A DNA stretch of 64,000 bases from the NCBI GenBank assembly GCA_963848205.1, contig CAWKCV010000001.1, positions 124,001 through 188,000 of the forward strand. The letters run 5' to 3'. A model generated the notes under the pieces. It was not told where the DNA came from and ran no database searches. It was given only the letters and a program-made list of their open reading frames with translations. Within the stretch, counting starts at the first letter, position 1; the number at the start of each line of letters is the position of its first letter. Both the position numbers and the translations under genes were made by a program. Source of the stretch: BOG-908 sp963848205. Its GTDB lineage: Bacteria; Pseudomonadota; Alphaproteobacteria; Acetobacterales; Acetobacteraceae. This document shows positions 1-7,940 of this stretch, piece after piece.

Positions 1-1
1 G

Positions 2-724
2 CGCGAGCGCATCCGCCTCCGCCTGCAAGCGTGGCTGGATGCGCGGCTCGCGCAGGATCTGGCGCCGCTGTTCGCGGCAGTCGCCCGTGCCAGCGCGGAC
101 GCCAGCCTGCGCGGCCCGCTGCATCGCTTGCAGGAGGCGGGCGGCGTGGTGGTCGGCGCCACCGAGGCCGACATTGAACCGGCGCTGCGTGGCGCGCTCA
201 AGGCGGTGGGCGTGCGCGCCGGCCGCTTCGCGCTCTACATCCCCGACCTGCTCAAACCACGCGCCGCCGCATGGCGCGCCCAGCTCTGGGCCATCCGGGC
301 GCGGATACCCACGCCTGCTTTGCCCAATCCCGGCCAGGTCAGCCTGCCGTGCCCGGATCAGAGGCAGGCTGATTTCCTGGCAATGATGGGGTGGGTACCG
401 GCGGGGCCTGTCCTGCTGCGGCTGGATATCGCCGAGCGGGTAGCCGCCGAGCTCGCCTATTCCACGCGCGGCAAGCCGGCGCCGTTGCCGTTGGCCATGG
501 CCCAGCGGCTGGGTGTGCGGGCCGAGATCATGCCGGCCGTGCTGCGCGGCCTGGGTCTGCGCATCCTGCCCGCGCCGCTTCTCGCGCCCGAGATTTATGG
601 CCCGCCACCACCGCCGATGATCGCCCAGCCGAAGCGCCGCCCTGTGGAAGCAAAGCAGCCCGCTCCCCTGCCGCCACCGCGCCCCGACTCGCCCTTTGCC
701 GCGCTGGCGGCATTGCGTCGCTAG
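2..724 (+). CDS. Helicase-related protein, C-terminal part (partial)
   Basis: The reading frame is open from the first bases of the window, so only about the last 240 residues are visible and the start lies upstream. The visible part has no Walker motifs. It resembles the C-terminal region of the large alphaproteobacterial helicase-like proteins, with segments such as GRFALYIPDLLKP and GWVPAGPVLLRLD. It ends in a proline-rich tail (about residues 195-235 of the visible part). The assignment rests mainly on the conserved order helicase, S4 protein, 7Fe ferredoxin, CarD, which is common in Rhodospirillales. The S4 gene starts 6 bp after the stop, so co-transcription is likely. The catalytic domains cannot be checked here. 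Confidence 0.65.
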   Translation, partial: RERIRLRLQAWLDARLAQDLAPLFAAVARASADASLRGPLHRLQEAGGVVVGATEADIEPALRGALKAVGVRAGRFALYIPDLLKPRAAAWRAQLWAIRARIPTPALPNPGQVSLPCPDQRQADFLAMMGWVPAGPVLLRLDIAERVAAELAYSTRGKPAPLPLAMAQRLGVRAEIMPAVLRGLGLRILPAPLLAPEIYGPPPPPMIAQPKRRPVEAKQPAPLPPPRPDSPFAALAALRR

Positions 725-730
725 AGCACG

Positions 731-1009
731 ATGGAGAGTGCCGACCATCAGCGCCTGGACAAATGGCTGTGGTGCGCCCGATTTGCCTCGACGCGGACGG
801 CGTGCGCCGAGATGGCCGAAAGCGGCCTGCTGCGGATCAACCGTCAGCCGACGGACAAGCCGCACGCCAAAGTGCGCGTGGGCGACGTGCTGACATTGCC
901 GCTTTATTCCGGCGTGCGCGTGGTGCAGGTGCAGGCCCTGGCTGCCCGCCGCGGTGGCGCGCCGGAGGCACAAACGCTCTACCGCGCCTTGGAAGCAGCG
1001 CAGGACTGA
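731..1009 (+). CDS. S4-domain RNA-binding protein (Hsp15-like)
   Basis: This is a 92-residue protein with an N-terminal S4 RNA-binding fold. The opening HQRLDKWLWCARFASTR is the typical S4/Hsp15 signature, followed by the basic turn GLLRINRQPTDKPHAKVRVGD. Hsp15 (HslR) of other bacteria binds stalled 50S subunits carrying nascent chains; whether this one does so is inferred from the family. It is shorter than E. coli Hsp15 (about 133 residues), as is usual in alphaproteobacteria. The ATG lies 6 bp after the helicase-like gene, which suggests one transcript. Confidence 0.85.
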   Translation: MESADHQRLDKWLWCARFASTRTACAEMAESGLLRINRQPTDKPHAKVRVGDVLTLPLYSGVRVVQVQALAARRGGAPEAQTLYRALEAAQD

Positions 1010-1080
1010 GCGCCGTCGGGTTGCGCGCCGCGGGAGGAGCGGCCATATCGCGATCGCTCGTGGACCAATTGGAGAACGCG

Positions 1081-1413
1081 ATGACCTACGTGGTCACCGA
1101 AAACTGCATCAAGTGCAAATACATGGATTGTGTCGAAGTCTGTCCGGTGGACTGCTTTTACGTTGGCGAGAACATGCTGGTGATCAACCCGGACGAGTGC
1201 ATCGATTGCGGTGTGTGCGAGCCGGAATGCCCCGCCGAGGCGATCGTGCCCGACAGCGACGACAAGGCCGCACCCTGGGCCGAGCGCAACCGCATCTATG
1301 GCACCCAGTGGCCTAACATCACGCGCAAGGGCACCGCCCCCGAGGATGCGGATGCCTGGAAGGACAAGCCGGGCAAGGAGGCATTGTTCTCCGCCGAGCC
1401 CGGCAAACCGTAG
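1081..1413 (+). CDS. fdxA: 7Fe ferredoxin FdxA (3Fe-4S/4Fe-4S)
   Basis: This is a 110-residue seven-iron ferredoxin, a cytoplasmic electron carrier. By comparison with Azotobacter ferredoxin I, Cys9, Cys17 and Cys50 should hold the [3Fe-4S] cluster and Cys21, Cys40, Cys43 and Cys46 the [4Fe-4S] cluster. All are present, as are the extra conserved Cys12 and Cys25. The C-terminal part WPNITRKGTAPEDADAW is also typical of the family. The ATG follows a GGAG ribosome-binding site 7 bp upstream. Neighbours are the S4 protein and CarD, an order widely conserved in alphaproteobacteria. Its redox partner is not visible. Confidence 0.95.
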   Translation: MTYVVTENCIKCKYMDCVEVCPVDCFYVGENMLVINPDECIDCGVCEPECPAEAIVPDSDDKAAPWAERNRIYGTQWPNITRKGTAPEDADAWKDKPGKEALFSAEPGKP

Positions 1414-1426
1414 CTAGCGATTTGCC

Positions 1427-1443
1427 GGCCGCCGTGCGCGGCC
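1427..1443 (+). terminator. GC-rich hairpin after fdxA
   Basis: A perfect 6-bp stem GGCCGC/GCGGCC with a 5-base loop lies 13 bp after the fdxA stop. No T-run follows, so intrinsic termination is uncertain. The rest of the 272-bp gap up to carD holds no gene; it contains two copies of GCGGGACAAYTG exactly 60 bp apart (1534 and 1594). Confidence 0.3.
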
Positions 1444-1685
1444 CGCAGGTCTGGTGCACTGCGGCAACGGGCCTGACGAAGTTCGGAATTTGTGCTATGG
1501 CATCGCGCCAGAAGACGTCGCCCCCGCGTTCATGCGGGACAATTGCAGCTCTCATCCTGTCCGACGTGGCACTCCGCAAGCGGATCGCGCCGCGCGGGAC
1601 AACTGACAGTTAGGCACCACGCGACGCCGTCGACCGCGCCGGACCGGCTGCCACCGGGCCGGCATCACAGGAGTTGTTCAGCCAA

Positions 1686-2615
1686 GTGCCGACCAAGACA
1701 GCCGCCGTCAAGAAATCCCCCGCAGCCGAGTCCAAGGTTGCCCGCCCCAAGCCCGATGCGACCAAGGCCGAGCAGCAGACGGATGTCGCGCCCGCGCCGC
1801 TGGCCGAGGCTGCGACGGTTCCGGATGAGCCGGCAGCATCGGCCACGCCGGATGCACCCGCCGCTCCGATGCTCGTGAAAGAGCAGCCGGCCGCCGACGA
1901 AGCGGTCGCCGACGCCACGACGCCGGACGAAGCCGCGTCGCCGGAGGCCGCTCCCGCTGCGGCGGCCGCGGAGGCCGAGGAAGAGGAGGACGAGGAGGAA
2001 GACGACTCTCCCCCTCTCACCGCCGCCCAGCAACGCCCGCATGGCGGCCACCACATGATGGGTCGCAGCCAGGCGATCGCCCCCGGCGGCCGCATCATGC
2101 CGCCGCCGCGCGCCATGGCGAAGGCCGAGATCTTCGAGGAAGGCGACCACGTCGTCTATCCGACGCACGGTGTCGGCAAGGTGGAGCGCATCGCCACCGA
2201 GGAGATCGCCGGCCACAAGCTCGAACTGATCCACATCACGTTCGAGGAAAACCGGATGACCCTGCGCGTGCCCGTCGCCAAGGCGCGCACCGCCGGCCTG
2301 CGCAAGCTCGCCACCCGCAAGATGTTCGACGAAGCGCTCGCCGTGCTGCGTGGCCGTGCCCGCATCAAGCGCACCATGTGGTCGCGGCGCGCGCAGGAAT
2401 ACGAGGCCAAGATCAACTCCGGCGACCCGCTGGCCATCGCCGAAGTGGTGCGCGACCTGCACCGCAATGCCGGCCAGCCGGACCAGAGCTTTTCCGAGCG
2501 GCAGATCTACGAGGCCGCGATGGATCGGCTGGCGGCCGAGTTGGGCGCGCTCGATCGGATTGATAAGGCGGCGGCTTCCGTGAAGCTGGCGGAGTTTCTG
2601 AAGACGGTAGCGTAG
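1686..2615 (+). CDS. carD: CarD family RNA-polymerase-binding regulator with long acidic N-terminal extension
   Basis: CarD/CdnL proteins bind the RNA polymerase beta subunit and stabilise open promoter complexes, especially at rRNA genes. The CarD_CdnL_TRCF domain begins near residue 149 (IFEEGDHVVYPTHGVGKVE) and runs to the end. The first ~145 residues are Ala/Pro/Glu-rich, with an acidic run near residues 100-110, then a His/Met/Gly patch. Such a region should be disordered. Typical alphaproteobacterial CarD proteins are about 165-175 residues, so this one (309) is nearly twice as long. The start is uncertain: GTG at 1686 lies 12 bp after an AGGAG; a TTG at 1674 abuts that AGGAG directly. 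The gene ends in a copy of the interspersed repeat. Confidence 0.88.
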   Translation: MPTKTAAVKKSPAAESKVARPKPDATKAEQQTDVAPAPLAEAATVPDEPAASATPDAPAAPMLVKEQPAADEAVADATTPDEAASPEAAPAAAAAEAEEEEDEEEDDSPPLTAAQQRPHGGHHMMGRSQAIAPGGRIMPPPRAMAKAEIFEEGDHVVYPTHGVGKVERIATEEIAGHKLELIHITFEENRMTLRVPVAKARTAGLRKLATRKMFDEALAVLRGRARIKRTMWSRRAQEYEAKINSGDPLAIAEVVRDLHRNAGQPDQSFSERQIYEAAMDRLAAELGALDRIDKAAASVKLAEFLKTVA

Positions 2616-2616
2616 A

Positions 2617-2658
2617 GGAAAGCAGTCCTCTTGGAACAAAAGGACCAAAAACTTTTGC
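2617..2658 (+). repeat. Interspersed boundary element, copy 1 (single left arm)
   Basis: AT-rich arm directly after the carD stop. It has GTCC at 2625, an A-rich turn and GGAC at 2642, followed by CAAAAACTTTTGC. The matching right arm is absent. It belongs to the family of at least 18 copies in this window. Confidence 0.75.
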
Positions 2659-2739
2659 TGCTGGGCTTGTTGTCCCAAGCGTGCGCCTACTTGGCCTTAT
2701 GCGCGGCGCCGATTGGGGCGCTTGCTTAGGATCAGTCCG

Positions 2740-4305
2740 ATGCGTCTTTCCACCACCCTGGTTCTGACCGCCGCGCTGGCGCTTCCCGCAACGGCCGGCG
2801 CGCGCGGCGCGCCCGACAGCTTCGCCGATCTGGCCGAACAGCTGCTGCCCGCCGTCGTCAACATCAGCTCCACCCAGAACGTGCAGACGGCGAGCAGCGA
2901 CAAGGGACCGGAAATGCCGTCCTTTCCGCCTGGTTCGCCATTCGAGCAGTTTTTCAAGGACTTCATGAACCGCCACGGCCATGGCGATGGCAACGGCGGT
3001 CAGGGCGGCAGCGGCGGCGACAACAACGATAACGGCGACCCCGGCGAAGACGGACCGGACTCAGGCCCGAGCCAGCCCGACCCCCATTCCGGCCACCCGC
3101 ACCGCATGCAGTCGCTCGGCTCGGGCTTCATCGTCGATCCGTCCGGCATCGTGGTCACCAACAACCACGTCATCGACGGCGCCGACGAAATCACCGTCAT
3201 CCTGCAGGACAACACCACGCTGAAAGCCACGCTGATCGGCCACGACGACCGCAGCGATCTGGCCGTGCTCCAGGTCCACCCGGCCCACAAACTGCCATCC
3301 GTGCATTTCGGCCATAGCGAAGCCAGCCGTGTCGGTGACTGGGTGCTGGCGATCGGCAACCCGTTCGGCCTGGGCGGCACCGTCACCGCGGGCATCATCA
3401 GCGCGCGCGGCCGCGACATCCAGCAGGGTCCCTACGACGACTTCCTCCAGACCGACGCCGCCATCAACAAAGGCAATTCCGGCGGCCCACTGTTCAACAT
3501 GGATGGCGAGGTGATCGGCATCAACACGGCCATCTTCTCCCAGTCCGGCGGCTCGGAAGGCATCGGCTTCTCCATCCCGTCCGACGAAGCCCGCAACGTT
3601 GTGGACCAGCTTCGCCAATACGGCCGCCCACGCCGCGGCTGGCTCGGCGTGCGCATCCAGCAGGTGACCCCCGACATTGCCGAAAGCCTGGGCCTGCAGG
3701 CGCCCGATGGCTCATCGCAGGGCGCACTCGTCGCCGGCGTCACTCACGACGGTCCGGCAGAACGTGCCCACATCCAGAACGGCGACGTCATTCTCAGCTT
3801 CAACGGCCAGAAGCTGAAGGAAATGAAAACCCTGCCCCGGGTCGTCGCGGAGACACCGGTGGACAAGCAGGTTCCGGTCGAACTCTGGCGCGGCGGACAT
3901 CGTGTGACGGTATCGGTCACCGTCGCCGAACTGCCCGACGACGAGAAATCGGCCGTCAAGATCGACACGCCGCGCAAGCCCGCGCCCACCGCGTCGACCG
4001 AGTTCGCTGGCCTTGGCTTCAAGCTGTCGCAGATCACCGACCAGGCACGCCAGAAATACAAGCTCGACGCCGAGCAGAAAGGCGTGGTGATCACCGAAGT
4101 GGCAAGCGACGGCGAGGCGGCCGATCACGGCCTCAAGGCCGGCGATGTCGTCGTCGAAGTAGCACAGGCTGCCGTCTCCACCCCGGCGGACATGCAAAAG
4201 AAGCTCGATGAGGCACGCAGCGCCGGCCGCAAGTCGGTCCTGCTGCTCGTGCAGGGCCAGGACGGGCTACGCTGGGTGCCCATGCCGCTTCCTAAAAAGT
4301 CGTAG
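2740..4305 (+). CDS. Periplasmic serine protease of the DegP/HtrA family
   Basis: DegP/DegQ-type proteases degrade or refold damaged envelope proteins in the periplasm. The protein (521 residues) starts with a signal peptide ending near ALPATAGARG. The trypsin-like domain carries the triad His143 (TNNHVID), Asp173 (RSDLAVL) and Ser247 (GNSGGPLF). Two PDZ domains follow (about residues 300-400 and 420-515). The loop between residues about 80 and 125 is unusually long and rich in Gly, Asp, Asn and His. The ATG at 2740 is preceded by AGGA at an 8-bp distance and opens directly into the signal peptide; an in-frame TTG at 2713 is less likely. DegP, DegQ and MucD subtypes cannot be told apart here. 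Confidence 0.92.
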   Translation: MRLSTTLVLTAALALPATAGARGAPDSFADLAEQLLPAVVNISSTQNVQTASSDKGPEMPSFPPGSPFEQFFKDFMNRHGHGDGNGGQGGSGGDNNDNGDPGEDGPDSGPSQPDPHSGHPHRMQSLGSGFIVDPSGIVVTNNHVIDGADEITVILQDNTTLKATLIGHDDRSDLAVLQVHPAHKLPSVHFGHSEASRVGDWVLAIGNPFGLGGTVTAGIISARGRDIQQGPYDDFLQTDAAINKGNSGGPLFNMDGEVIGINTAIFSQSGGSEGIGFSIPSDEARNVVDQLRQYGRPRRGWLGVRIQQVTPDIAESLGLQAPDGSSQGALVAGVTHDGPAERAHIQNGDVILSFNGQKLKEMKTLPRVVAETPVDKQVPVELWRGGHRVTVSVTVAELPDDEKSAVKIDTPRKPAPTASTEFAGLGFKLSQITDQARQKYKLDAEQKGVVITEVASDGEAADHGLKAGDVVVEVAQAAVSTPADMQKKLDEARSAGRKSVLLLVQGQDGLRWVPMPLPKKS

Positions 4306-4376
4306 CCCGGCGAGGCGCGTTAAGCCGCCCTTTACCCTCGGCTCATATCCTGAGACGGCCTTTCAGGATTTGACAC

Positions 4377-6359
4377 ATGCCGTATTTGACCAGCACGCCG
4401 GAGGACGTGGTCGCCGGTGCGACCACCATTCCACTTTCGCAATTCTTCAATTTCGCCAACACGCCAGCCTCGCCCCCCGCCTGCCTCATCGTCTGCGGGC
4501 TGGACCGAGCGGAATATACCCAGGCCGCTACTGGCCAGACAGCAAGCTTCTCGGGTAACGGCGCGCAATCCCCGCTCACCCCGATTGGCGGCGATGGACG
4601 CGGCGCCGACATCATCTTCAGCTATTCGGCGACCACCCACCAATACACCAACGCCACCTACGGAAATCTCGCGCAGTTCGACATCACCGCTTCCGCGAGC
4701 GCCTACGATGTGACCGACATCTCGCTCTGGAGCGCGCCCAGCCTGGCCGTGGCACAGGCAGAATCGGTCAATGTCTATGCGCTGATGATCAACGACGCGT
4801 CCGGCTATCTCGGCTCGGCCACGTTGCTGACCGACCCGCAGGCGCCTTCCATATTCGCCGGTTCCGCACCCCAGGCCGCCACCCCCAGCTCCATCGCCGC
4901 GGCGGCCGCGCGCTTCGTCGGCCAGGCGTGGAACATGGATGGCTGCTGGGTGCTGGCCAACGCCATCTCCGCCGAAGCCGGCGCCGCGCTGCCGGTCCAG
5001 TCGACCTCCATCGGCCAGCCAGGTGTAGCCAACGGAGAATGGGTGGTTGCCTATAACGGCCCGCTGTCCGCCGCCTCGAACTGGCAAAATACGGTTACCA
5101 CCGGCGACGTCATCGTTTTCGCCAATCCCGGCGGCGGCAGCGGCCACATAACCACGTGCGTGTCGGGCTCCGGCAGCACGGCGCAACTCATCGACAACAT
5201 CACATACGAGACGCCCGGCGGCACCATCGTCAACGCCGCCCACGACGGCTCGGCCAACGACATCCTGGTCTCAGCCGCTCATCCGGCAAGCCAGGAGTTC
5301 GCCGGCGTCTCGGCCAGCAGCGTGGTCATCTACCGGCTCGACACGCCGACCATCGCCGCGCAGACAGCCCCCGCCGCCATCACGCTCGGCAACAGCGAAC
5401 CGCTCGCCAACCTGGTGCGCGCTTCCGACCCCGTCGGCCACGCGATCGTCCGCTACCAGATCTACGACAGCCTGGCGGGTGCCACTTTCCTCGTGCCCGG
5501 CGCGGCTCCGGCCACCGCGCAATCGTTGTCGTCGGCGATCAGCCTCACCAGCCTGTCCGGCGTGAACCTGGCCTACAGCCAGACCGGCACCGACATGGTC
5601 GAGGTGCGCGCCTTCAACGGCACTTATTGGGGCGACTGGCAGGCGCTGGGCGTGAAAGTGGCTGCCCCGCCCACCTATCCGCCGAGGCTGACGGTGACCA
5701 CACCGAACCAGCTCTGGAAGCAGGGCGCGCAGGTGAGCCTCACGCTGGCTTCCAACACGTTCGTCGACCCGCAGCAAAAGGCCCTCACCTACAGCGCGCT
5801 AACCTCCACCGGGGCGCCCCTGCCGGCCTGGCTGAGCTTCAACGCCGCCACCAGAACTTTTTCCGGCATCGTGCCGAATACCCCCGCCACCCTGCTCGTC
5901 GTGGTCACCGCCACGGACGCGCTGGGCCTGCACAGTTCCGAAACCTTCGCCGCGACCACACCTGCCTTGCCGCCGGTGCTGGCCGTGCAGACACCGCAGC
6001 AAAGCTGGCTCGCCGGCGGCACGGTGATGGACGCGCTGCCCGTCGGCACGTTCACCGACCCGCAACATCAGGCTCTCACCTACCGCGCCGCGCTCTCCAA
6101 CGGCGCCGCCCTGCCATCCTGGCTCAGCTTCAACGCGGCCACCGCCACCTTCAGCGGCACCGCACCCAGCACCGCTGCCGCGCTCACGCTGCGGGTGACG
6201 GCCACCGATACGAGCAATCTGTCGGCCTCCGAGCTGTTCGGTGTGACGTTCAACCACGGCGCTGCGTCGTTCAGCGTGGTGGAGAGCGCACCTTCCGAGA
6301 TGTCTGCGCGGGTTGATTTGTGGGCGTCGCATGAGGTGCTGCCGATTTTTCATAGGTAA
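4377..6359 (+). CDS. Large secreted-type protein with Cys/His hydrolase-like domain and Ig-like repeats
   Basis: This 660-residue protein has no classical signal peptide. Residues about 175-300 resemble an NlpC/P60- or CHAP-like fold: Cys190 lies in NMDGCWVLANAI and His257 in GGGSGHITTCV, the spacing expected for a Cys-His amidase or peptidase. Residues about 330-430 match the WGDWQ-type module found in large exported adhesins of alphaproteobacteria. Two tandem putative Ig/cadherin-like domains follow (about 435-530 and 532-627), each with the core LPAWLSFNAATRTFSG or a close copy. These features suggest an exported surface or extracellular protein. No RTX calcium repeats or sorting signal were recognised. 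AGGA lies 8 bp before the ATG. The catalytic role is inference. Confidence 0.7.
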   Translation: MPYLTSTPEDVVAGATTIPLSQFFNFANTPASPPACLIVCGLDRAEYTQAATGQTASFSGNGAQSPLTPIGGDGRGADIIFSYSATTHQYTNATYGNLAQFDITASASAYDVTDISLWSAPSLAVAQAESVNVYALMINDASGYLGSATLLTDPQAPSIFAGSAPQAATPSSIAAAAARFVGQAWNMDGCWVLANAISAEAGAALPVQSTSIGQPGVANGEWVVAYNGPLSAASNWQNTVTTGDVIVFANPGGGSGHITTCVSGSGSTAQLIDNITYETPGGTIVNAAHDGSANDILVSAAHPASQEFAGVSASSVVIYRLDTPTIAAQTAPAAITLGNSEPLANLVRASDPVGHAIVRYQIYDSLAGATFLVPGAAPATAQSLSSAISLTSLSGVNLAYSQTGTDMVEVRAFNGTYWGDWQALGVKVAAPPTYPPRLTVTTPNQLWKQGAQVSLTLASNTFVDPQQKALTYSALTSTGAPLPAWLSFNAATRTFSGIVPNTPATLLVVVTATDALGLHSSETFAATTPALPPVLAVQTPQQSWLAGGTVMDALPVGTFTDPQHQALTYRAALSNGAALPSWLSFNAATATFSGTAPSTAAALTLRVTATDTSNLSASELFGVTFNHGAASFSVVESAPSEMSARVDLWASHEVLPIFHR

Positions 6360-6363
6360 AACA

Positions 6364-6477
6364 GCAAGCAGTCCTTCTTTTAGAAGGACCAAAAAACTTT
6401 TGCTCTTCGGCATGCACCGCTCAGGAGCAAAAGTTTTTTGGTTCTTTTTTTCAAAAAAGAACACCTTCCCTTGCCTT
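6364..6477. repeat. Interspersed boundary element, copy 2 (two arms)
   Basis: Left arm 6364-6403 (GTCCTTCTTTTAGAAGGAC, then CAAAAAACTTTTGC) and right arm 6427-6472, its inverse in mutated form (GCAAAAGTTTTTTGG, then GTTC...GAAC). A 23-bp spacer separates them. It fills most of the gap between the Ig-like protein and ahcY. Confidence 0.85.
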
Positions 6478-6522
6478 CTACCCACCCCTTTGCTCTAGGA
6501 ACCCCAACCCCAGGAGCCCCTC

Positions 6523-7839
6523 ATGCCAGACACCAACGTCACCGCCGAAGACTACAAAGTCCGCGACTTCTCGCTCGCCGATTGGGGCCGCAAGGAAATC
6601 GCCATGGCCGAGGACGAAATGCCCGGCCTGATGGCGCTGCGCGAGGAATACGGCACGAGCCAGCCGCTGGCCGGCGCCCGCATCGCCGGCTGCCTGCACA
6701 TGACCATCCAGACCGCCGTGCTGATCGAGACGCTGACCGCACTCGGCGCCACCGTCCGCTGGTCATCCTGCAATATCTTCAGCACTCAGGACCATGCCGC
6801 AGCCGCGGTCGCCGCCGCCGGCACGCCGGTGTTCGCCTGGAAGGGTATGAACGAGGAAGAGTTCAACTGGTGCATCGAGCAGACGGTGCGCGGGCCAAAC
6901 GGCTGGACACCCAACATGATCCTCGATGACGGCGGCGACCTCACGCTGCTGATGCACAATTCCTACCCCGAGATGATGGCCGACGTGCGCGGCATCTCCG
7001 AGGAGACCACCACCGGCGTGCACCGCCTGTGGGAGATGGCCAAGGCAGGCAAGCTGCTCACCCCGGCCATCAATGTGAACGACAGCGTGACCAAGTCGAA
7101 GTTCGACAATCTCTACGGCTGCCGCGAAAGCCTGGTCGACGGCATCCGCCGCGGCACGGACGTGATGATGGCCGGCAAGATCGCCGTCGTTGCCGGCTTC
7201 GGCGATGTGGGCAAGGGCTCGGCCGCCTCGCTGCGCAACGCCGGCTGCCGCGTGATCGTCACCGAAATCGACCCGATCTGCGCATTGCAGGCGGCGATGG
7301 AAGGCTACGAGGTGGACACGATGGACGATGCCGCGCCGCGCGGCGACATCTTCGTCACCGCCACCGGCAATATCGACGTCATCACCGCCGACCACATGCG
7401 CGCCATGAAGCACCGCGCCATCGTCTGCAACATCGGGCATTTCGACAGCGAAATTCAGATCGAGAGCCTGCGCAACTACAAGTGGGAAAACGTAAAGCCG
7501 CAGGTGGACGAAGTGGTGTTCCCCGACGGCAAGCGGCTGATCGTTCTCTCCGAAGGCCGCCTGGTCAATCTCGGCAACGGCACCGGCCACCCTAGCTTCG
7601 TGATGAGCGCCTCGTTCACCAACCAGGTGCTGGCACAGTTGGAACTGTGGCACGCCAAGCCGGGGCAGTACGAGAAGAACAAGGTGTACACGCTGCCGAA
7701 GCATCTCGACGAGAAAGTGGCGGAGCTGCATCTGGCCAAGGTCGGTGCCAAGCTCACGAAGCTTTCGAACAAGCAGGCGGAGTATCTCGACCTGCCGGGC
7801 GTGAACGGGCCGTTCAAGCACGAGCTTTACAGGTACTAA
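6523..7839 (+). CDS. ahcY: Adenosylhomocysteinase
   Basis: S-adenosylhomocysteine hydrolase splits SAH into adenosine and homocysteine and so keeps methyltransferases free of product inhibition. The protein has 438 residues, close to the bacterial norm. It shows the N-terminal DFSLADWGRKEIAMAE, the substrate segment SSCNIFSTQDHAAAA, the NAD-binding loop VAGFGDVGKGSAAS and the C-terminal HELYRY, all hallmarks of the family. An AGGAG lies 8 bp before the ATG. It is flanked on both sides by copies of the interspersed element, so it probably stands as its own transcription unit. No SAH or SAM riboswitch was recognised upstream. Confidence 0.97.
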   Translation: MPDTNVTAEDYKVRDFSLADWGRKEIAMAEDEMPGLMALREEYGTSQPLAGARIAGCLHMTIQTAVLIETLTALGATVRWSSCNIFSTQDHAAAAVAAAGTPVFAWKGMNEEEFNWCIEQTVRGPNGWTPNMILDDGGDLTLLMHNSYPEMMADVRGISEETTTGVHRLWEMAKAGKLLTPAINVNDSVTKSKFDNLYGCRESLVDGIRRGTDVMMAGKIAVVAGFGDVGKGSAASLRNAGCRVIVTEIDPICALQAAMEGYEVDTMDDAAPRGDIFVTATGNIDVITADHMRAMKHRAIVCNIGHFDSEIQIESLRNYKWENVKPQVDEVVFPDGKRLIVLSEGRLVNLGNGTGHPSFVMSASFTNQVLAQLELWHAKPGQYEKNKVYTLPKHLDEKVAELHLAKVGAKLTKLSNKQAEYLDLPGVNGPFKHELYRY

Positions 7840-7841
7840 AA

Positions 7842-7930
7842 GCAAGCGGGGCCCTCTTTCTTGAAAGAAGGAAGCAAAGAACTTTCAAAAGTTTTTGCTT
7901 CTTCTTTTAAAAAGAAGGCCTTTCTTCCTT
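7842..7930. repeat. Interspersed boundary element, copy 3 (compact)
   Basis: A diverged two-arm copy with almost no spacer. The left arm ends in AAGAACTTTC and the right arm starts AAAAGTTTTTGCTTC. It begins 3 bp after the ahcY stop and ends at the GGAG that serves as ribosome-binding site of the next gene. Confidence 0.7.
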
Positions 7931-7940
7931 GGAGTTCACG

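Noticed and set aside
1422..1613. A 63-codon frame between fdxA and carD
   Set aside because: TTG start without ribosome-binding site, no recognisable features, and in a region with repeats suggestive of regulation.
6478..6522. SAM or SAH riboswitch before ahcY
   Set aside because: The gap is taken up by the interspersed element, with no conserved riboswitch core recognised.
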